Below are positions 30,827 through 36,901 of a DNA stretch of 36,901 nt, piece after piece. The DNA is from an uncultured Collinsella sp. (GTDB lineage: Bacteria; Actinomycetota; Coriobacteriia; Coriobacteriales; Coriobacteriaceae): positions 1 through 36,901 of the forward strand of contig USQQ01000016.1 in NCBI GenBank assembly GCA_900556875.1. The letters run 5' to 3'. How positions within the stretch are numbered: the first letter of the stretch is position 1; each line of letters starts with the position of its first letter. A program made the position numbers and the translations under genes. The notes beneath the pieces were generated by a model that worked only from the letters and a program-made list of their open reading frames with translations, did no database searches and was not told the origin of the DNA.

Positions 30827-30903
30827 GGCGGTGTAGCTCAGTTGGTTAGAGCACACGGTTCATACCCGTGGCGTCACTGGTTCGAATCCAGTCACCGCTA
30901 CCA
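30827..30903 (+). tRNA. tRNA-Met (anticodon CAU, elongator type)
   Basis: The acceptor GGCGGTG pairs with CACCGCT (terminal G-U), which argues for elongator rather than initiator Met. The anticodon loop is TTCATAC, the T-loop TTCGAAT, and CCA is encoded. A tRNA-Ile with modified CAU cannot be excluded by eye. Confidence 0.9.
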
Positions 30904-30914
30904 TAGGTAACACG

Positions 30915-30945
30915 GTGGCTTCTCAATAGTATGTTGAGAGGCCAC
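30915..30945 (+). other. hairpin between tRNA-Met and tuf
   Basis: GTGGCTTCTCAA and TTGAGAGGCCAC form a 12-bp stem (one G-U) with a 7-nt loop. There is no T-run, so read-through into tuf is expected; it may mark a processing site. Confidence 0.5.
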
Positions 30946-30999
30946 TATGGTATAAAGGCAAAGTCCCGTCCGGGGACGACCTGTTTAGAGGAGGGCTTT

Positions 31000-32190
31000 A
31001 TGGCCAAAGAGAAGTTTGAGCGCACTAAGCCGCATGTTAACATCGGCACCATTGGTCACGTCGACCACGGCAAGACCACGCTGACCGCCGCCATCACCAA
31101 GGTTCTCTCCGAGACCGAGGGCTGCAAGGCTGACTTCACTGCGTTCGAGAACATCGACAAGGCTCCCGAGGAGCGCGAGCGCGGCATTACGATTTCCGTC
31201 TCCCACGTCGAGTACGAGACCGCTGCCCGTCACTACGCTCACGTTGACTGCCCGGGCCACGCTGACTACGTCAAGAACATGATCTCCGGTGCTGCTCAGA
31301 TGGACGGCGCTATCCTGGTCATCGCCGCTACCGACGGCCCCATGGCTCAGACCCGCGAGCACATCCTGCTTGCCCGTCAGGTCGGCGTTCCCTACATCGT
31401 CGTCTTCCTGAACAAGTGCGACATGGTTGACGATGACGAGCTCATCGACCTCGTCGAGATGGAGACCCGTGAGCTCCTCTCCGAGTACGATTTCCCCGGC
31501 GACGACATCCCCGTCATCCGTGGTTCCGCTCTGGGCGCTCTCGAGGGCGACGCCAAGTGGATGGACGCTATCCGCGAGCTCATGAAGGCCGTCGACGAGT
31601 ACATCCCGACGCCTGCTCGTAACAACGACCTCCCCTTCCTGATGGCCGTTGAGGACGTTATGACCATCTCCGGCCGTGGTACCGTTGCTACCGGCCGTGT
31701 CGAGCGCGGTGAGCTCAAGCTCAACGAGCCCGTCGAGATCGTCGGCATCAAGGATACCCAGAACACTGTTGTTACCGGTATCGAGATGTTCCGTAAGTCC
31801 ATGGACTTCTGCGAGGCTGGCGATAACGTCGGTCTGCTGCTCCGCGGTATCAAGCGTGAGGACATCGAGCGTGGCCAGGTTCTCTGCAAGCCCGGCTCGG
31901 TTACCCCGCACACCAAGTTCACCGGCGAGATCTACGTTCTGACCAAGGAGGAGGGCGGCCGTCACACCCCGTTCTTCGATGGTTATCGTCCTCAGTTCTA
32001 CTTCCGTACCACCGACGTTACCGGTACGGTCAAGCTTCCCGAGGGCACCGAGATGGCTATGCCTGGTGACCACATCACCATCGAGGGCGATCTCATCCAC
32101 CCGATCGCCATGGAGGAGGGCCTGCGCTTCGCTATCCGCGAGGGTGGCCACACCGTCGGTTCGGGCATCGTCTCCACGATCATTGAGTAA
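31000..32190 (+). CDS. tuf: elongation factor Tu
   Basis: This GTPase delivers aminoacyl-tRNA to the ribosome. It has 396 residues from the ATG at 31000, preceded by GAGGAGGG; the longer upstream frame is rejected. The P-loop GHVDHGKT is at about 19-26. Further signatures are the switch I region RGITISVSHVEYET, DCPGHADYVKNM (DxxG), NKCDMVDD (NKxD) and SAL, then beta-barrel domains 2 and 3. Position 31-50 and the switch II are ordinary. Codon usage is strongly optimised. It is transcribed from the tRNA cluster promoter and ends in a strong terminator. No fusA or rpsG adjoins it. Confidence 0.97.
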   Translation: MAKEKFERTKPHVNIGTIGHVDHGKTTLTAAITKVLSETEGCKADFTAFENIDKAPEERERGITISVSHVEYETAARHYAHVDCPGHADYVKNMISGAAQMDGAILVIAATDGPMAQTREHILLARQVGVPYIVVFLNKCDMVDDDELIDLVEMETRELLSEYDFPGDDIPVIRGSALGALEGDAKWMDAIRELMKAVDEYIPTPARNNDLPFLMAVEDVMTISGRGTVATGRVERGELKLNEPVEIVGIKDTQNTVVTGIEMFRKSMDFCEAGDNVGLLLRGIKREDIERGQVLCKPGSVTPHTKFTGEIYVLTKEEGGRHTPFFDGYRPQFYFRTTDVTGTVKLPEGTEMAMPGDHITIEGDLIHPIAMEEGLRFAIREGGHTVGSGIVSTIIE

Positions 32191-32218
32191 ATTAGCTCTC
32201 TGATATAGCTGACTTAGA

Positions 32219-32254
32219 GAACCCGGCACTTATATGGGTGCCGGGTTCTTTTCT
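32219..32254 (+). terminator. terminator after tuf
   Basis: GAACCCGGCAC and GTGCCGGGTTC form an 11-bp stem with a short AT-rich loop, followed by TTTTCT. Bases 32255-32394 hold no identified feature. Confidence 0.88.
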
Positions 32255-32394
32255 GCAATGGATATTGAGCCGTTGCTGGTGTCGAGAGGATCGATAATGG
32301 TCTTGGGCGCACCGTCGATTAGCTCTCGATGGCTTCATTGATGTGTTCCAAATATGAATGGATTCACCGAGAACCAATTGACTCGAGGTTTTCG

Positions 32395-32424
32395 TTGACA
32401 GCACTTACGTAGAGCTGATAAAGT
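32395..32424 (+). promoter_or_regulatory. promoter of rpmG-tRNA-Trp-secE-nusG
   Basis: TTGACA (32395-32400) and TAAAGT (32419-32424) are 18 bp apart. The sequence around the -35 is identical over 17 bases to the tRNA-Tyr cluster promoter. Confidence 0.65.
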
Positions 32425-32469
32425 ACAAACTCGTGCCCGTACGGGGCGGAAATGAAAGGTTCAGGATTA

Positions 32470-32619
32470 ATGCGTACTCTAGTTACTCTTGCGTGCACTG
32501 AGTGCAAGCGCCGCAACTATACGACCACCAAGAACAAGTCGAACATGCCTGATCGTATGGAGATCAAGAAGTATTGCCCCTGGTGCCGTCACCACACGCT
32601 GCACAAAGAGACTCGTTAG
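32470..32619 (+). CDS. rpmG: 50S ribosomal protein L33
   Basis: This 49-residue large-subunit protein opens MRTLVTLACTECKRRNY and closes with KKYCPWCRHHTLHKETR. It has four cysteines in two CxxC pairs (C9, C12, C36, C39), so it is the zinc-binding (C+) paralogue, which is usually replaced by a C- form under zinc limitation. It is too short for most gene callers with high cut-offs. The RBS is weak (GAAAGG about 11 nt upstream). The order rpmG-tRNA-Trp-secE-nusG is the common bacterial arrangement, which supports the call. Confidence 0.95.
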   Translation: MRTLVTLACTECKRRNYTTTKNKSNMPDRMEIKKYCPWCRHHTLHKETR

Positions 32620-32632
32620 TCTCTAGTCACAT

Positions 32633-32708
32633 ACGCCAGTAGTTCAATTGGTAGAGCATCGGTCTCCAAAACCGAGTGTTGAGGGTTCGAGTCCTTCCTG
32701 GCGTGCCA
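32633..32708 (+). tRNA. tRNA-Trp (anticodon CCA)
   Basis: The acceptor ACGCCAG/CTGGCGT, anticodon stem TCGGT/ACCGA around CTCCAAA (CCA), T-loop TTCGAGT, discriminator G and an encoded CCA form a full cloverleaf. It lies between rpmG and secE. Confidence 0.95.
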
Positions 32709-32717
32709 GTCATTATT

Positions 32718-32745
32718 CCGTAAGCTCCCACTTGGGGGCTTACGG
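32718..32745 (+). other. hairpin between tRNA-Trp and secE
   Basis: CCGTAAGC and GCTTACGG pair perfectly, with further CC/GG pairs towards the loop. Only GTTTAC follows, so it is at best a weak terminator and may help release the tRNA. Confidence 0.5.
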
Positions 32746-32784
32746 TTTACTCATGTATAAGCGCATTGCGCGGAGGTAACCCAA

Positions 32785-33123
32785 ATGGCCAACAAGAAGA
32801 ACAAGAAGAAGGCACAGCAGCAGGCGCCTGCCAACAACGCTGCCGCCAACTCCAAGGTTGAGGCCAAGAAGGCCGTTGCCAAGAAGAGCGAGAAGGCTGC
32901 GAAGTCTAAGAAGAACGAGAAGCCTGGTTTCTTCGCCCGCACCAAGAAGTATTTCGCTTCGGTGAAGTCCGAGATGAAGCGTGTCACGTGGCCCGATAAG
33001 AAGGAGCTCGTGAACTACTCGGTCGTCGTTTGCGCTTCTCTGATCGTCGTCGGCGTCGTCATCGCTCTGCTCGATGCTGGCTTTGGCGAGGCTCTTGCTC
33101 TGTTCTCTGGATTGAGGGGCTAA
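32785..33123 (+). CDS. secE: preprotein translocase subunit SecE
   Basis: This essential small subunit of the SecYEG channel has 112 residues. A long Lys/Ala-rich soluble tail (about 1-50) precedes the conserved amphipathic segment YFASVKSEMKRVTWPDKKELVNYS and one transmembrane helix (VVVCASLIVVGVVIALLDAGF). This is the single-helix Gram-positive type, with a longer basic tail than usual. GGAGGTAA lies 7 nt before the ATG. nusG follows after 3 nt. Confidence 0.94.
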   Translation: MANKKNKKKAQQQAPANNAAANSKVEAKKAVAKKSEKAAKSKKNEKPGFFARTKKYFASVKSEMKRVTWPDKKELVNYSVVVCASLIVVGVVIALLDAGFGEALALFSGLRG

Positions 33124-33126
33124 ACC

Positions 33127-33663
33127 ATGTCTAAGCGTTGGTACGTCGTTCACACTTACTCTGGATACGAGAACCGCGTTAAGTCCGATCTCGAGCATCG
33201 CATCGGGACCATGGGCATGCAGGACCGTATCTTTGATATCGAGATTCCTATGGAGCGCGTCACCGAGATCAAAGAGGGTGGCAAGCGCGAGACCAAGGAT
33301 TCCAAGATCTTCCCGGGTTATGTCCTGGTCCGCATGGAGATGGATGACGATGCTTGGACGTGTGTTCGCAACACGCCCGGCGTCACCGGTTTCCTAGGCG
33401 GCAACGGCAAGCCCGCTCCGCTTTCCCGTGACGAGTACAACAAGATGACTCGTCGTCCCGGTAAGGGCGATTCGCCCAAGCGCACCTCGGTTGATATTCA
33501 GGTCGGCACGTCCGTCCGCGTCACCGATGGCCCGCTTACCGACTTTGATGGCAAGGTCTCCGAGGTTAACACCGAGGCCGGCAAGCTCAAGGTCACGCTG
33601 ATGATCTTTGGCCGCGAGACGCCGGTCGAGCTCGACTTCAATCAGGTCGCTGTCATCGCTTAA
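33127..33663 (+). CDS. nusG: transcription termination/antitermination factor NusG
   Basis: It binds RNA polymerase and couples it to Rho or the ribosome. The 178 residues have the NGN domain (RWYVVHTYSGYENRVKSDLE at the start, FPGYVLVRMEMDDDAW in the middle) and the C-terminal KOW domain (VRVTDGPLTDFDGKVSEV, about 132-178). There is no insert domain as found in some actinobacteria. The ATG follows the secE stop by 3 nt. The next gene, rplK, is 120 bp away. Confidence 0.96.
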   Translation: MSKRWYVVHTYSGYENRVKSDLEHRIGTMGMQDRIFDIEIPMERVTEIKEGGKRETKDSKIFPGYVLVRMEMDDDAWTCVRNTPGVTGFLGGNGKPAPLSRDEYNKMTRRPGKGDSPKRTSVDIQVGTSVRVTDGPLTDFDGKVSEVNTEAGKLKVTLMIFGRETPVELDFNQVAVIA

Positions 33664-33783
33664 GTTTTCGTCCGTTCGCGCGAGCGTGCTTCTTCTGTGA
33701 CTGCTCATCTCAGGAGTGCTTCTAACACGTGCGTGCTTACGATATAGCAAGTACTTCACACTCGTGATTCGAAAGGAATGACC

Positions 33784-34212
33784 ATGGCTGAGAAGAAGGT
33801 CGCCAACGTCATTAAGCTCCAGATTCCTGCTGGTGCAGCTAACCCCGCTCCTCCCGTCGGCCCCGCTCTGGGCGCTGCTGGCGTGAACATCATGCAGTTC
33901 TGCCAGGCCTTTAACGCCGAGACGCAGGACAAGAAGGGCGACATCATCCCCGTTGAGATCTCTGTCTACGAGGATAAGTCCTTCTCCTTCATCACCAAGA
34001 CCCCGCCGGCGGCTCACCTCATCAAGAAGGAGCTGAACCTCAAGTCTGGTTCCGCTAAGCCCCAGGCCGACAAGGTTGGTCAGCTCTCCCAGGAGCAGCT
34101 CACCAAGATCGCCGAGATCAAGATGCCGGACCTCAATGCCAACGACATTGACGCCGCCAAGAAGATCATCGCCGGTACCGCCCGTTCCATGGGCGTCACC
34201 ATCGCTGAGTAG
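33784..34212 (+). CDS. rplK: 50S ribosomal protein L11
   Basis: This rRNA-binding protein of the GTPase-associated centre is needed for RelA activation. It has 142 residues from ATG at 33784. AAAGGA lies 6 nt upstream of this ATG but directly touches the alternative ATG at 33778, so the inner start is chosen. The Pro-rich opening ANPAPPVGPALGAAGVNIMQFC and the closing GTARSMGVTI match L11. The 114-bp gap after nusG has no clear promoter, though AT-rich GATATAG near 33741 is possible. Confidence 0.95.
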   Translation: MAEKKVANVIKLQIPAGAANPAPPVGPALGAAGVNIMQFCQAFNAETQDKKGDIIPVEISVYEDKSFSFITKTPPAAHLIKKELNLKSGSAKPQADKVGQLSQEQLTKIAEIKMPDLNANDIDAAKKIIAGTARSMGVTIAE

Positions 34213-34227
34213 CGATTTCTTATGGTA

Positions 34228-34280
34228 ACGACGGGTGCTCCGACCTGGGCGCCCGTTAAATGTGTGCAATAGGGCACACG
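34228..34280 (+). other. two hairpins in the rplK-rplA gap
   Basis: ACGGGTGC/GCGCCCGT (34229-34257 region) and GTGTGC/GCACAC (34262-34279 region) stand in the 117-bp gap before rplA. They could pause transcription or form an r-protein leader structure; I cannot match a known L1 site. Confidence 0.35.
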
Positions 34281-34329
34281 ATACGATGTGGGAGGGCTCA
34301 CGCCCGTTTAACCACAGGAGGTAATGCAC

Positions 34330-35037
34330 ATGGCTAAGCATGGTAAGAGCTATAACGCCGCTGCCGAGAAGATCGATCGCGCCACGCTCTACACCCCCCT
34401 TCAGGCTGCCAAGCTCATTAAGGAGCTCGACACCGCCAAGTTCGACGAGACCGTCGAGGCCCACTTCCGTCTGGGCATCGATACTCGTAAGGCTGACCAG
34501 AACATCCGTGGTTCCATCTCCCTGCCCCACGGCACCGGCAAGACCGTTCGTGTTGCCGTCTTCGCCGAGGGCGAGAAGGCCCGCGAGGCTGAGGCTGCCG
34601 GCGCCGACATCATCGGTTCCGACGAGCTTGTCGCCCAGATTCAGAAGGGCGAGATCAACTTCGACGCCGCTATCGCTACGCCGAACATGATGGCTAAGGT
34701 TGGCCGCATCGGTAAGATCCTTGGTCCCCGTGGCCTCATGCCGAACCCCAAGCTCGGCACCGTGACCATGGACGTCGCCAAGATGGTCTCCGAGCTCAAG
34801 GCTGGCCGCGTTGAGTACCGCGCCGACCGCTACGGCATCTGCCACGTGCCCCTGGGCAAGAAGTCCTTCTCTGAGCAGCAGCTCGTCGAGAACTACGCTG
34901 CCCTGTACACCGAGATCCTGCGCGTCAAGCCCTCTTCTGCTAAGGGCAAGTACGTCAAGTCCATCTCCGTGTCTTCCACCATGGGCCCTGGCGTCAAGGT
35001 CGATCCCGCTATCCAGCGCGACTTCCTGGCTGAGTAA
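34330..35037 (+). CDS. rplA: 50S ribosomal protein L1
   Basis: This L1-stalk protein of the large subunit and translational repressor has 235 residues from ATG at 34330. AGGAGGT is 7 nt upstream, while the ATG at 34324 is only one base from it. Features are the N-terminal KHGKSYNAAAEKID, FDETVEAHFRLGID, the conserved GKILGPRGLMPNPKLGTV and the final SSTMGPGVKVD. Unlike the usual rplK-rplA-rplJ-rplL order, a strong terminator and a decayed leucine operon follow, so L10 and L7/L12 must be elsewhere. Confidence 0.96.
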   Translation: MAKHGKSYNAAAEKIDRATLYTPLQAAKLIKELDTAKFDETVEAHFRLGIDTRKADQNIRGSISLPHGTGKTVRVAVFAEGEKAREAEAAGADIIGSDELVAQIQKGEINFDAAIATPNMMAKVGRIGKILGPRGLMPNPKLGTVTMDVAKMVSELKAGRVEYRADRYGICHVPLGKKSFSEQQLVENYAALYTEILRVKPSSAKGKYVKSISVSSTMGPGVKVDPAIQRDFLAE

Positions 35038-35073
35038 CTAACAGTTACTGCCTGAGCAAAGCAAGCATTGCTA

Positions 35074-35117
35074 AAGAGACCCGGTTCTGCCTCGTGCAGG
35101 ACCGGGTCTCTTGCTTT
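35074..35117 (+). terminator. terminator after rplA
   Basis: AAGAGACCCGGTTCTGC and GTGCAGGACCGGGTCTCTT form a stem of about 16 bp with one mismatch, followed by GCTTTT. Confidence 0.88.
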
Positions 35118-35127
35118 TGAGTCAACG

Positions 35128-35167
35128 AAACCACCACGAAGGGGACAGGCACCCTTGTGGTGGTTTT
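35128..35167. repeat. GGGACAGG-core hairpin repeat after rplA
   Basis: AAACCACCAC and GTGGTGGTTT form a perfect 10-bp inverted repeat around GAAGGGGACAGGCACCCTT. An opposite-strand half copy lies at the far side of the leucine remnant (36836-36860). Confidence 0.75.
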
Positions 35168-35169
35168 AC

Positions 35170-35199
35170 TTGTGTTGTACTTTAGCGCGATGTAGTACT
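35170..35199 (+). promoter_or_regulatory. possible promoter of the leucine leader
   Basis: TTGTGT (35170-35175) and TAGTAC (35194-35199) are 18 bp apart and 24 bp before the leader-peptide start. Both boxes are poor matches. Confidence 0.3.
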
Positions 35200-35223
35200 A
35201 CCCGAGGCCGAAGGGAGCCCAAC

Positions 35224-35283
35224 ATGTTTAAGAACACGCAACAGCTCCTAGGCCTAGCGCTACTAGATTGGATAGCGCGCTAG
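35224..35283 (+). CDS. leuL: leucine-operon leader peptide
   Basis: This 19-residue ORF reads MFKNTQQLLGLALLDWIAR. It has five leucines within seven residues (8-14), four of them encoded by CTA, a rare leucine codon in this GC-rich genome. AGGGAG lies 6 nt before the ATG. It stands 153 bp upstream of the leuA remnant, followed by sequences that can form alternative stems (GATAGCGC with GCGCTATC; TACCCG with CGGGTA just before ATTTTT). This is the layout of a ribosome-mediated attenuator: stalling at leucine codons when Leu-tRNA is scarce would prevent termination. The symbol is by analogy; the regulated gene is now broken. Confidence 0.75.
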   Translation: MFKNTQQLLGLALLDWIAR

Positions 35284-35371
35284 GGTTGTAATCTCGCTAT
35301 AACGATTTGTTGTACCCGGGTGCGCTATCGTCTGCCGCTTTCAGGCGTGATGAGCGACACGGGTATTTTTC
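35272..35371 (+). promoter_or_regulatory. candidate leucine attenuator
   Basis: GATAGCGC (35272-35279), which overlaps the end of the leader ORF, can pair with GCGCTATC (35322-35329). TACCCG (about 35313-35318) can pair with CGGGTA (about 35361-35366), which runs into TTTTT. The two pairings overlap in space, so they could alternate. The terminator stem is short, and decay may have weakened it. Confidence 0.4.
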
Positions 35372-35436
35372 TATCTCTAGGCCTTCTCTCTCTCCTGAAA
35401 GCCATCTGTCATAAAACGGTCAATCAGGAGGAACAT

Positions 35437-36005
35437 ATAAGCCGCAAAATCACAATCTTTGACGCCACCCTGTGCGACGGTGAGCAGTCGCCGGGCGCCA
35501 GCATGAATACCGAGGAAAAGCTCTTCATCGCCCGCCAGCTGGTGCGCATGAACGTGGACGTTATCGAGGCGGGCTTTCCCATCTCGAGTCCTGGTGACTT
35601 TCGCTCCGTACAGGAGATTGGCAAGATTGCGGGCGACCGATGCACGGTATGCGGCCTGACGCGCGCTGTCGACAGGGATATCGAAGTGGCTGCAGAGGCG
35701 CTCAAAACGGCCCAGAGGCCCCGTATCCATACAGGGCTGGGTGTGAGCACCAGTCACCTGCGCGACAAGCTCCATATGACTGAGGAAAGGGCAATTGAGT
35801 GAGCGATCCATGCCGTCAAACATGCTCGCAAGTTCGTTGACGATGTTGAGTTTTATGCCGAGGATGCCGGCCGCTCCGATCAGGAGTTTCTGGTGCGCAT
35901 TATCGAGGCGGCCGTAAAGGCCGGTGCCACGGTCGTGAACATCCCCGATACGATGGGCTACAACATGCCGTGGGACTTTGGCGCCCGCATCCGTGACCTG
36001 CGCGG
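35437..36005 (+). pseudogene. leuA: 2-isopropylmalate synthase remnant (N-terminal part)
   Basis: The first enzyme of leucine synthesis, here broken. AGGAGG is followed 5 nt later by ATA where the ATG should be (35437). TLCDGEQSPGASMNTEEK has Cys in place of the catalytic Arg of the family's RDGEQSPG. TGA at 35800-35802 interrupts the frame where Arg is usual. Beyond it the frame continues with KFVDDVEFYAEDAGRSD and VVNIPDTMGYN, then ends near 36005, at about half of the TIM barrel. All three point lesions look like GC-to-AT transitions. The rest of leuA is deleted and joined to leuB sequence in another frame. Confidence 0.88.
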
Positions 36006-36029
36006 GCGCTGCGGGTGCGGCCGGTCAGC

Positions 36030-36643
36030 GTGCGGTCGACGTGATGGAGTATCGCGAGTACGAGATTGAGCGCATTGCGCGCCAGGCATTTGAGGCGGCG
36101 CGCAAACGTCGCGGCAAGGTGACGAGCGTTGATAAGCGCAACGTGCTGGAGACGAGCCGCATGTGGCGCGAGATCGTGCATCGCGTGCAAGACGAGGAGT
36201 ACTCCGACGTGGAGCTTGAGGACCTGCTCGTCGACAACGCCGCCATGCAGCTCATCAGTCGACCGGCAGACTTTGACGTCGTGGTGACGGAGAACATGTT
36301 CGGCGACATCCTGTCCGATGAGGCGGCTCAGATTACCGGATCGCTCGGTATGCTTGCCTCTGCCTCGCTGGATGATGGCGTATCGCTGTTTGGGCCGAGC
36401 GCTGGCAGCGCTCCTGACATCGCGGGGCTCGGCGTGGCCAATCCGCTGGCTCAAATCTTGTCGGTGGCGATGCTGCTGACCTACGCGCTCGACATGGGCG
36501 AGCAAGCCGCGTGGATCGAGAGCGCCGTGGCGCGCGTGCTCGACGAGGGCTGGCGCACCCGTGACATCGCCGATGTCAACACCCCGGCAGATAAGATCCT
36601 CGGCACCACGACGATGGGCGACAAGGTCGTCGCCGCGCTGTAG
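36030..36643 (+). pseudogene. leuB: 3-isopropylmalate dehydrogenase remnant (C-terminal part)
   Basis: This is the C-terminal two thirds (about 200 residues) of the NAD-dependent decarboxylating dehydrogenase of leucine synthesis. Visible are EIERIARQAFEAARKRR, VTSVDKRNVLETSRMWREI, the metal/substrate segment VVVTENMFGDILSDEAAQ, and SAPDIAGLGVANPLAQIL. The family HGSAPDIAG reads AGSAPDIAG, losing the NAD-binding His. No start codon or RBS lies at the junction, and the N-terminal domain is absent. The open frame is uninterrupted, so the deletion may be fairly recent. The missing middle would have held the rest of leuA, probably leuC-leuD, and the start of leuB. Confidence 0.88.
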
Positions 36644-36668
36644 GCGATGCCGATTCAAGCTGTCAAAT

Positions 36669-36725
36669 ATCTCAATCTGTAACATCTAAGGGGCAAAATC
36701 GTTCCTACCTGTTACAGATTGAGAT
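36669..36725. repeat. 57-bp palindromic repeat, copy C
   Basis: Arms ATCTCAATCTGTAACA and TGTTACAGATTGAGAT flank a 25-base loop; the arms are exact complements. The C-to-T change against copy B (CGATC to CAATC) is compensated in the other arm (GATCG to GATTG). Confidence 0.8.
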
Positions 36726-36748
36726 TTTCGGCTGAGCATCCGTGGTCT

Positions 36749-36805
36749 GTCTCGATCTGTAACAGCTAACCGATTATTTGGGCCCTACCTGTTACAGATT
36801 GAGAC
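36749..36805. repeat. 57-bp palindromic repeat, copy D
   Basis: It starts exactly 80 bp after copy C. Arms GTCTCGATCTGTAACA and TGTTACAGATTGAGAC pair with one G-T wobble. The loop ends CTACC as in copy C. Confidence 0.8.
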
Positions 36806-36835
36806 AAACCGTTGGGACAGGTCGGACGAGTCAGC

Positions 36836-36860
36836 AAAACCACCACAAAGGTGCCTGTGA
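36836..36860 (-). repeat. partial GGGACAGG-type repeat, minus strand
   Basis: The minus strand reads ACAGGCACCTTTGTGGTGGTTTTG, matching the right half of the repeat at 35128-35167 in opposite orientation. The left arm and the GGGG are missing. Bases 36861-36901 show nothing recognisable. Confidence 0.55.
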
Positions 36861-36901
36861 ACTGCGCCCCGAAACTTGGACTGAATAAATAGCGACTACG
36901 C

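Noticed and set aside
35978..36643. Functional leuB with an alternative start
   Set aside because: The N-terminal domain and the NAD-binding His are missing, and no RBS lies at the junction.

Overview
The window looks like chromosomal DNA of a Coriobacteriia gut actinobacterium, most likely Collinsella or a close relative. This rests on high GC with strong GC3 bias in housekeeping genes, a Gram-positive gene repertoire (veg-ispE; disA-ispD-ispF-cysS-rlmB-yacP; secE-nusG-rplK-rplA), no cyst/spore or outer-membrane genes, and several lineage-style intergenic hairpin repeats. Genus is inferred from pattern, not from a search.

Layout: 1-660 holds an AT-rich inverted-repeat element, two tRNA-3'-end modules and an intact tRNA-Val on the minus strand. 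From 848 to 8373 lies a cell-wall, nucleotide and RNA housekeeping run: asnB, murE, a HAD phosphatase, murI, rph, rdgB/HAM1 and dtd. A structured intergenic repeat and a promoter lead to veg-ispE, tRNA-Pro, tatA, greA and lysS (8680-13009). A second copy of the structured repeat precedes a ThrE-type exporter, a DUF2798 membrane protein and clpC (13428-18642). Two toxin-antitoxin-like modules (RHH antitoxin/PIN toxin; hipB/hipA) flank the dipeptidase pepD (18767-23155). mntP is divergent from disA, which starts the disA-ispD-ispF-cysS operon, followed by rlmB and a YacP-like nuclease (23281-29581). tRNA-Thr(UGU), repeats, a tRNA-Tyr/Thr/Met cluster, tuf, rpmG, tRNA-Trp, secE, nusG, rplK and rplA make the translation block (29805-35037). 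The right end is a decayed leucine operon: a well-preserved leucine leader peptide, a broken leuA and the 3' part of leuB.

The coding part is mostly ordinary: peptidoglycan precursors (murE, murI), three steps of the MEP isoprenoid pathway (ispE, ispD, ispF), tRNA charging and quality control (lysS, cysS, dtd, rph), protein quality control (clpC), and c-di-AMP signalling (disA).

The novelty is between genes. Most striking is a roughly 185-190 bp module found at two unrelated tRNA genes (Val on the minus strand, Thr on the plus strand). In both, the tRNA 3' end is duplicated from exactly the same T-loop position (58/59) together with its terminator, and a cassette of three hairpins, with conserved spacing but different stem sequences, lies between the copies, preceded by an inverted T-arm motif. 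Also notable are a paired 57-bp palindrome with an invariant 80-bp period at two loci 6.5 kb apart, a 140-bp structured repeat with compensatory stem changes at two loci, and a family of short hairpins with GGGACAGG-type cores. All of these are seen directly in the sequence; their mobility or function is inference.
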